A stretch of DNA of 50,066 nucleotides, from contig NW_019091432.1 of the NCBI RefSeq assembly GCF_001949145.1, positions 1,007,597 through 1,057,662 on the forward strand, read 5' to 3'. Every line of letters begins with the position of its first letter. Within the stretch, counting starts at the first letter, position 1. A model generated the notes under the pieces. The model was not told the origin of the DNA. It searched no databases and saw only the letters and a program-made list of their open reading frames with translations. Made by a program: the position numbers and the translations under genes. Of this stretch, positions 43,005 through 50,066 are shown piece by piece. The stretch comes from Acanthaster planci (lineage: Eukaryota > Echinodermata > Asteroidea > Valvatida > Acanthasteridae).

Positions 43005-45068
43005 GTATGGAGGTACTGGTCCTTCTGAATGTGACATCATGTGTACGGTGTTTCATCATGGAGCTATTATATTAAAAAGTTGACAGTACAGAAGTAAACA
43101 GAGGTCTACGTGTCTGGTGCATGTATGTACGCACTGTACATGCACTGTGTTCTTGTAACATGAAAATTTCCAACATGACAAAAGAGTGCTTCGCACAGAC
43201 CCGCTCAGTTTCAGTGCTGAGTTCTGCCCCAGGACCATCTCTGTCAGTAATGGAATATTCCTTGGCATGTTGGTTTTAACATTACAAACAGTGTTTTAAA
43301 GTTTTTCTGATAAAAGATGTGGATGGGGCAAAAGAGATAAAACTAGATTTTGATATTTGATCATAGTATATCCAAGGTCACTGGTACACTGTCATGACTG
43401 TCATGAAACTGCAATTTCACATTGTTATCTTAAGAAACTTAACAGACCCAAACACCCACGAGCATACTATTAGATGCAACACTCTACAAGGCGTAAAAAT
43501 TGAAATGAAACGATGGATTTTAAAAATCAAGACAACTTCACCCAGATATCCTGTTGTGAACAATTTAAAAGGCAAAGCCTACCCCAACCCTGTCACCTTG
43601 CCATAATGCCATTCGTAAGAAAAACAGGAACGACTGGCAAACCAGGCGACGATTCTGTCCACGGATGACCTAGTCTCCCCCCCCTCCCCGAGTAATTCAA
43701 ACAGCATGAGTCCAGCACCTGGGAATATGTATCCACAGTTTTTTAAAACGACAAAGCTCTTCGTTCTAAAGAGGCAGAACAGCAAGCCCAATGAATCTGA
43801 AACGGTACATGTAGTGAATGAAAATGAGCATTTCCTGCACCCTTGTGCCAACATTACCTGGTTCCATCTTCAACAGACGTTTGAGGCAAGAATGGGGATT
43901 TATCCTGCGTCTGTGCATGTATTCCTTCCTCCAAGGTCTGTAATGACCGCTGGCGTGTCAATCTGGAACTCCTCAACTTCATCATTGTTCAATTTGTTGT
44001 ACCATGCCCCTCCTGAATGTCCTCAGTAACCAATTAATCAAACAATCATCTGGTAGAACTCCCTTTCTTGGAGTAGATGCCAATTTCTACCCCAATCACT
44101 GTAATTATAGCATGCTCATTTCCTGTACAGTTTCAATTGACTGCCTGGTTATAACCGTCATTCCATTTCCACACATGTGTATTGTAAACCAGAAGACAGA
44201 GCAAATGCAATGCACAATGACATAAAGGTCACTGTTCACTGGATCCAGTGCTTGAACCTGTCTAGGTCACTTAATGGGAGCTACCATTCCATTACAAGGG
44301 GTGTTCACATCATATACTCTGTTGGCTATTCAATGGAATAATCACCACAGAAAACTTAGAGATTCAGTGGTTCAAAATCACATATTAAAATACATTTACA
44401 ACGGACTGTCCGTTTGTGTAATCACCCTGGTCCTTCTCGTTTAGAAGGATAAAAAAATACTTGTCTTTTTAATTAGGTCACACATCCGACCCTCACAATG
44501 CCAAGTGTGTCACTGAAATAGGACCTCCCCCAACGGATGCCAGCCTGAGCTCGCCAGACTGCTGGGTAAATAGAATATCTCATGAATATTCACAAGTCAC
44601 CTGGCGGGTGGATTTGATTCAGAGAGTGTCAACATCAACAGCTGTCCAACTGCCTGTGTGTGACCACTGCAATTTGGTGCCTACAGGTGCCTACGGTACA
44701 TGTACATGTCATGCATGCTGCAGAGCGTTGGAACGTAACTGAAATCGCAGTTGGACGATGACAGTAGTTTTATATACATTTTCCTCCTCTGCAACCATTT
44801 GACTGTTAAAAGATGTACTGTGTGTGTCCTGCAAAATGCCACGCCCCAAAATACATGTTGACATTGACCTACCCCTATACATGCTGCAGCTAGGCAGTTA
44901 AACATAAAGCCCAAACAAAAAATGCAGCACAAACTGTTTACTTTCTCTCACTTTTCCCAAATAACTTGATAAAAATTGAAAGGTACTTGCACAAAATACT
45001 CTTTTCAGAATTGGTTCAACTCCATAGGCAGACCTACCCAAGTTAACTTGCTGTGATAGGATTGACCG

Positions 45069-45194
45069 GGTCGGGGACATTGCTAGTTTCTGCTAAAGTC
45101 GTTTGTTCAAGCAGCGATGGCTTCATTTTTATCAGGTTACGTGATAATGATTTTACCGCAAGATTTTGGGAAAATAATGAAACAATCATGCCGG
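45069..45194 (+). repeat. Dispersed repeat, copy 2
   Basis: Plus-strand counterpart of 8546-8685: GGTCGGGGACATTGCTAG, GTTCAAG, TCATTTTTATCAGG, ACGTGATAATGAT, GGGAAAATAATGA and ATGCCGG in the same order. Confidence 0.75.
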
Positions 45195-46667
45195 TAGCGT
45201 ACTTCCAGATCTGTCAGGTTTATACAAACCTTAAAGATAGCAATTTTCATACATGCCTTCTTGGTGATGTCAACTGATGGAGGGGCACGGTTCATTAACC
45301 TTACATCCTCATTAAAATGGTGAAATTCATTAGCATTTTGCCCATCCACATTACAGAAAATCAGGAGCATGCATTCTCAATCACTGTCAGCTGTATGACA
45401 GCTTAACCAATCACAACACAGCTCCTCTCTTTTCCTATTTGTTTTCCTGACCCCTATCAAAATGAAAGCCCATCTATGGTTGGTCACTGAATGGAAGTAC
45501 CTGTAACCAACATTGCCATCATGGCGTTACCAGTGGACTTGGAGTCTATCAGTATGGCAAAACTATTTTTGATGGCTAATTTGGTAAACCTCCATCATAA
45601 AATTGCCATGGTAAAGCAATGGAGATCTGTAATGGCAACTGTGCATACAGTAAGCTTCAGCAAAACTTTATTTTGCTCCCAATAACTGTTTCATTTTCGG
45701 AACTCGCCTACCCATCGATAAAAATTCAACACATCCAATGCAAGATTCAACCAAAATATCTCCTGGATCTGCTTTTACAGAGTCCAAATAAAAGGAAAGT
45801 TTCATTTAGATCCTGGGTAGCAAGCTTCATGCAAATTTTAGCAATCAGAGCAAGGCCCCTATTTGTATTGAAGTTTTTCCTCGATAAAGAGTTCAATGTC
45901 ATCTGCAAACAATGATCAGAGAAATTGCTCAGAAATTAACATCATCGTCACACAATCAAGCAGTAGGCCTATATGCATGGTCTAGCGTTGTCACTAGATT
46001 GTGGTTTGGCCCCCAACCTGTTGATTTCTTTATGACATGCAAAGTTAACATTTAAGGGTTAATCCTGAAAGAACATTAGAGACATCTCTATTTTGGGGAA
46101 GAGTTCCATATACTAATGGCAGTAATTACTCTCTACCTCGACGTATTAACTGTCAGAAAGCAAAAAAATGTCCAGAAAAATCTTAGAAAATACATGTAGG
46201 CCTAGGCCTACATGCAATTTTTCAGACCATAACTTATGTGCACAGGGTGTCAAGTGGCGTCCATACATGTACAAATGATGTAGGCCTATGCCCTACATAT
46301 TTTAAGTTGAAACTTTCCCTATTTTGAAATAAATGTCAATTTCATATGCCATATTTCTCTCTGTTTAGATCCTAAGAAAGATCTTGGCTCACAACAGATG
46401 AACACCCCTTACAGCTCTTATAAATGAATCGAAACACATAGATTTTACATTTGCTGTCCCCCACATTTTGCCAGTTTTTCCAAAGGCATGTCACTGTGGC
46501 AGTTACATAGGCCTGGGCTAGGCTAACGTTGGACTGTTGCGACCAATGATCTGGCGATGATTGAAGTAGTCAAAGAGTATGGAATTTTTTCCTGTATTTT
46601 CCCTGAATTACGTTCCAAGTAGTGAATAAATAAATGGTTTTAAGACAAACCTGTATTTTTGTTCAGG

Positions 46668-46730
46668 AACAACTGCATTCAGAAAACTTTCCAAGCTTCC
46701 ACACCACGCTGTTCAGCTGTTCTGCACTGA
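46668..46730 (-). other. Possible 5' untranslated exon of the SUN gene
   Basis: The minus strand has AAATACAG|gtttgt, a reasonable donor, in a region with several CpGs (46790-46803 and 47064-47085). In the frame needed by the next exon there is a TGA and no later ATG, so it would be noncoding. The upstream boundary is unknown. Confidence 0.2.
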
Positions 46731-49722
46731 CCATGCACACTGCATGCACTAGTACTGGACGACCAGACTGCGCATCTATAGCTATATCTGCGCGCGTGCG
46801 AAACCAGGCATAGCACGTGCCACTTTTTTATTACTCGCAGTTGGTGTGACTTTTATTTCTAGTAGTTGATGTAAGCGTCATTCCTGATTTTCGAAATTAT
46901 TAAGAATAAATAAGACAATTTTCATAAATGTACTTTTAAAAAATGAACTGAACAAAAACCCCTTTTTACTAGTTGAAATGAATGCACTGATACGATTTGC
47001 CAAAAGTTCTAAATGGTTCTTTCTACTATCTGAGGGCGCTACAGACGATTGGACGGAATAGACCGTACTCGCGGCGTCCGCAATTTCGGTCATATTCCAC
47101 TACGTTGTGTATTTATTTGAAAATGTTAAATTCAAAGAGCCAGACTATATTCTACGATTTCACTCCGACCCCCAAAATTACCTGGTACCATCCCATTACG
47201 GGTTTCAAATTTAAACTGTACATACAGGAATACGACTCACGTCTATCGATCAACCACTAACATAAAAAAGAAAATTAAAAATAAAAAAACTAGGGGGCCC
47301 ACTTTATGGACCCCACCAAGAACTAGTTCCCTGAAAGAACCCTAACCCTTCCAAGCACCACAGAAAATTAACCAGATCCACAAAAATGAGTAGTTAATTC
47401 TGGTTTATTTTACACTGGAAAGAGTAAATTTGAGTTCTGTTTAGTATCATCTATTTTGGCATCCTGATTATACGAAAATGGATAATTTATGGGTAAAACA
47501 TGTTGAGGCTTTCTTCTGATTTACGTACATAGGGCAAGATTCTTTTAAATGGCTTACACTTCAAAAGTTACTTTCGTGACTTGTCACTTATTTCGTTGGT
47601 TGGATAACAAATACAATGGTGCTTTCCAAAAAAGAGAAAAAAAGTTGGGGTGGGAGTCAATTCGAATCCACTAGTTACATCCCAACTCACAGGTGATTTA
47701 CAAAATCAAATCAACAGCAAGACAGGTACCCGTAAAATTGGATCTCAGTAACCGGCCCACAGACTCGACCTCACAATTCATAAGCACCCTATCAACTTTG
47801 TATTCATTTCATTAACAAAGAAAATTTTTAATTTCAGAAGACTGCTTTAAATAGTCAAGTTAAGGAAATCGCATTTCATGCTTCTACCTTGGTCAATATC
47901 CTAGGCTTATAGTATATTTCAGTTAAATTCTACAGAAAAAAAGCTGTTTATTAAATGTCTTTAAAAAGATTATAACAGTACATGAACTATGTTTCAAATT
48001 TTGTTTTACTGGGGAAGTGACAATGATTTCCTTTGGTAAATATTTAAGTTCATCCTCATAAAATAAAATTCTTTTCATCAAATAATATATAAAAATATCT
48101 GGGCTTTGAAAAACATCCTCCCCTCCAAAAAAAAGGGATCCAAAAAGTCCTTTGAACTTTCACATCTCTTTCAATCCACTATTTCACAATGTAAATTACA
48201 AACCAAATCTTCTTGTACATGCCATTCCTCTCACCAATCTCCTGCAAACATCCGACAATACAATTTTTTAAGCACACAATACAAAATTTGAGAATGAAAG
48301 TTTTGATCATTTTCTAAAATGTAAGCTATAAACATCTAAAGAGGCACAAACATGTAAATTAAAAATCAGATATGTCAAAAACCAGTTCTAGAATTACATT
48401 ACAAATTCTATGCCAGACTTGGCAGGTACAAAAGATGTAACAAGTTGGAGCTTCTGTTTCAAAGGTACTAGAAGCATTACTATAGGTAATTTTGATCACA
48501 GGGATTCAGTAATAGGCAATCCTTCCCACACAATGTAATTTTCTGCAATCTTTGAGAATGCATCTTTTCAATTTTTTTCCTGACATTTTAAAAGTCGTAC
48601 TGGAATACTTTGTGACAGGCTTCCTAATATTTGTTTAAACGCTTAATCACTTGGTGGGAACGGTGACAGTATTCTGATCTCTACAGCGAATCACATTAAG
48701 TCGAGGTGTGTCTACAGCCGTATTTACTTCTGGCTCAGTACTTTAGTAAATCTCTTAAGTTCTGGTTACTCCATATACCTAAAGAATGACATGCTTAGAA
48801 TTTCAAGTCAAGTTGTAAAGTCTGGCTTAATCTACTTTCCTGACAAACTTCTGCACATCATTCAACGAAACATTGAACAAGGAACCTTTAAATACATGCA
48901 CCATGATTTAATCATTCATTTCCATGTTACATGGTTCTATTTCACTTTAATTTAGAGTGCAAATGTGCATTTTACTGAAGAGAAAACGTCTGCATCAAAA
49001 GCACTACCATCTCATAAAGCTTGTACTGAAACTATACCAGGCAATCAATGTAGGTACGTGAAATACAGGATACCATTTATGCAGTTACAAAAATATTCAC
49101 TTTGAAGCTATTTACTAGAGAATTACTTTTAAGACTTGAGGCAAGATGTAAACATTTTTGGCTTGAAGAGGTTGAGTGGGAAAAGCTTTTTATATACGTA
49201 CAGTCTTGCAGTTGCAGTGGCAGGGTTTGTCTTTGGAATCGACGGTCATGTCCAAGATGAGCTATCACTGTGTCTTCTGTTGGATGTGCCCCACAGATTT
49301 GCAAACCGTGGAGTTGATGCATTTTCAAGGGAGATACTGCAAATGAGTTTCAAACCCCTCTTAATTGACCGAGAGCCAGTCACAGGGCATTCGCTGCATT
49401 AACCATCTTGTGCATGGCCAAGAAAGGAGACTATCTGTAAAATACATGCACCACCAGTGAAGGGGTGTCAGGTTGGCACAGTGGAACTTGCCTCGCCTCC
49501 TCAACTCCATTTTGAATTCCGCCCCAGACGACATGGGGATTGTATTTTCAGTCCTTGTCTACTTCCTGGGTTTTCTCTCATATCTGGGGTTTTCTACCAA
49601 CCTGTAAAACTGCACTCTTCTTCGTCTTTTCTTGCCATGGTAACTGAAATAAACTTGTTTGCCCCATACCTCATCCCAGGGGTGACATGGCTACCATCAA
49701 GAAATCAGTCACCTTAGGTTGG
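46731..49722. other. No gene seen; probable SUN 5' flank and 3' UTR of the right-edge gene
   Basis: AT-rich. Minus-strand AATAAA-type signals (TTTATT) occur near 47404 and 47946 and could end the right-edge gene's transcript. No open frame here resembles a known family. Confidence 0.4.
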
Positions 49723-49878
49723 TTAGGCTTCCTCGTCAGAGCTGGATGATCCTGATTCCTCCTCCTCCGTACTGTCACTGTCATCTGTGGACTTGGGCTT
49801 TCCTTTACCAAGAAGTGTGGCCAGTATTTTCTTATCTGGGTTCAACTGCATGCACATGGCGTACGCTGAAAGACCGAT
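49723..49878 (-). CDS. Last coding exon of an unrecognised protein with acidic-serine tail
   Basis: Acceptor ttgtcttcag is followed by 51 codons: IGLSAYAMCMQLNPDKKILA, then TLLGKGKPKSTDDSDSTEEE, then ESGSSSSDEEA and TAA at 49723-49725. The start looks like the end of a helical, TPR-like repeat (AYAMCMQLNPDKK). A lysine patch and a Ser/Glu/Asp tail, a likely casein kinase 2 target, follow. The rest of the gene lies beyond the right edge. I do not recognise the protein. Codon use and the acceptor make coding likely. Confidence 0.7.
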   Translation of the reverse strand: MGLSAYAMCMQLNPDKKILATLLGKGKPKSTDDSDSTEEEESGSSSSDEEA

Positions 49879-50017
49879 CTGAAGACAAGAACAGATGTGC
49901 TCGAAAGTTTACATACACTTGGAAAGCCATGGAGTGCACTGCCAGACCTTAGTGTCAGGAAATGGAAAAACGTATAATTTGTGTGGGTTTAACATCTTAC
50001 ATTTCTTTTTTTTATAT

Positions 50018-50066
50018 ATAACGGGTTTGCCCTTACCCAACGTATATTAATAAACACTGTATGCTC
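50018..50066 (+). repeat. Second copy of the gap-side repeat at the window end
   Basis: GCCCTTACCCAACGTATATT and on to ATGCTC, matching 24038-24074 apart from one base, after a short TATATATA run. Truncated by the window edge. Confidence 0.8.

Larger units (their letters stand above)
36713..46667. other. Long stretch upstream of the SUN exons, probably 5' intron sequence
   Basis: About 10 kb with no confident coding exon. It contains a candidate start exon at 41053-41060, repeats at 41231-41289, 42830-43004 and 45069-45194, and dense TACATGTA words between 37 and 42 kb. The longest frame (38764-39240) shows no family resemblance. Confidence 0.45.

Noticed and set aside
43850-43870. ATG GAA CCA G with a strong donor gtaatg as SUN start
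   Set aside because: It ends in phase 1, while the next supported exon needs phase 2; joining leads to an early stop.
46668-46730. Coding first exon for SUN ending AAATACAG
   Set aside because: The phase fits, but the required frame has a TGA and no ATG after it; kept only as a possible untranslated exon.
1-50066. CRISPR arrays, operons, rRNA or tRNA genes
   Set aside because: The window is intron-rich eukaryotic DNA; no regularly spaced direct repeats and no tRNA or rRNA structure were seen.

Overview
The window looks like a piece of an animal nuclear genome. It has small exons, long AT-rich introns, canonical splice sites and many dispersed short repeats. The frequent TAGGCCTA and TACATGTA strings and the protein similarities suggest a marine invertebrate deuterostome, most likely an echinoderm; that assignment is inference. 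An assembly gap of 97 Ns lies at 24107-24203.

Layout. (1) 1-40 may be the edge of an unidentified minus-strand exon. (2) 2515-8484, minus strand: SNU13 (NHP2L1, the 15.5K U4 snRNA/box C/D protein). It has four coding exons, and the first contributes only the ATG. Its intron 2 holds a roughly 1 kb GATC-rich repeat element. (3) 9809-16539, plus strand: a complete 13-exon DMC1 (meiotic recombinase, 341 aa). It includes a GC-AG intron and a second weak donor. (4) 16540-22481: a gene-poor convergent intergenic stretch. (5) 22482-36712, with possible 5' exons near 41 kb and 46.7 kb, minus strand: a SUN1/SUN2-type inner nuclear membrane protein. I assembled it from 16 exons into a continuous frame of 1,452 codons without the start. 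One 2,141-bp exon encodes 713 residues of coiled coil, giving about twice the usual vertebrate SUN length. (6) About 41-49.7 kb: no confident coding sequence, several repeats. (7) 49723-49878, minus strand: last coding exon of an unrecognised protein with an acidic-serine tail, continuing past the right edge.

How they fit together. DMC1 performs meiotic strand exchange. SUN proteins anchor the LINC complex, which tethers meiotic telomeres to the cytoskeleton. SNU13 is a housekeeping RNP protein. SNU13 and DMC1 are head to head; DMC1 and SUN are tail to tail. In human, DMC1 and SUN2 lie on 22q13.1 and SNU13 on 22q13.2, so the cluster looks like a remnant of old linkage. The best candidate for something undescribed is the very long, cysteine-free SUN luminal rod. 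Secondary points of interest are the ATG-only exon of SNU13, the GC-AG DMC1 intron carrying a foldback element, and several small palindromic repeat families present in two copies.
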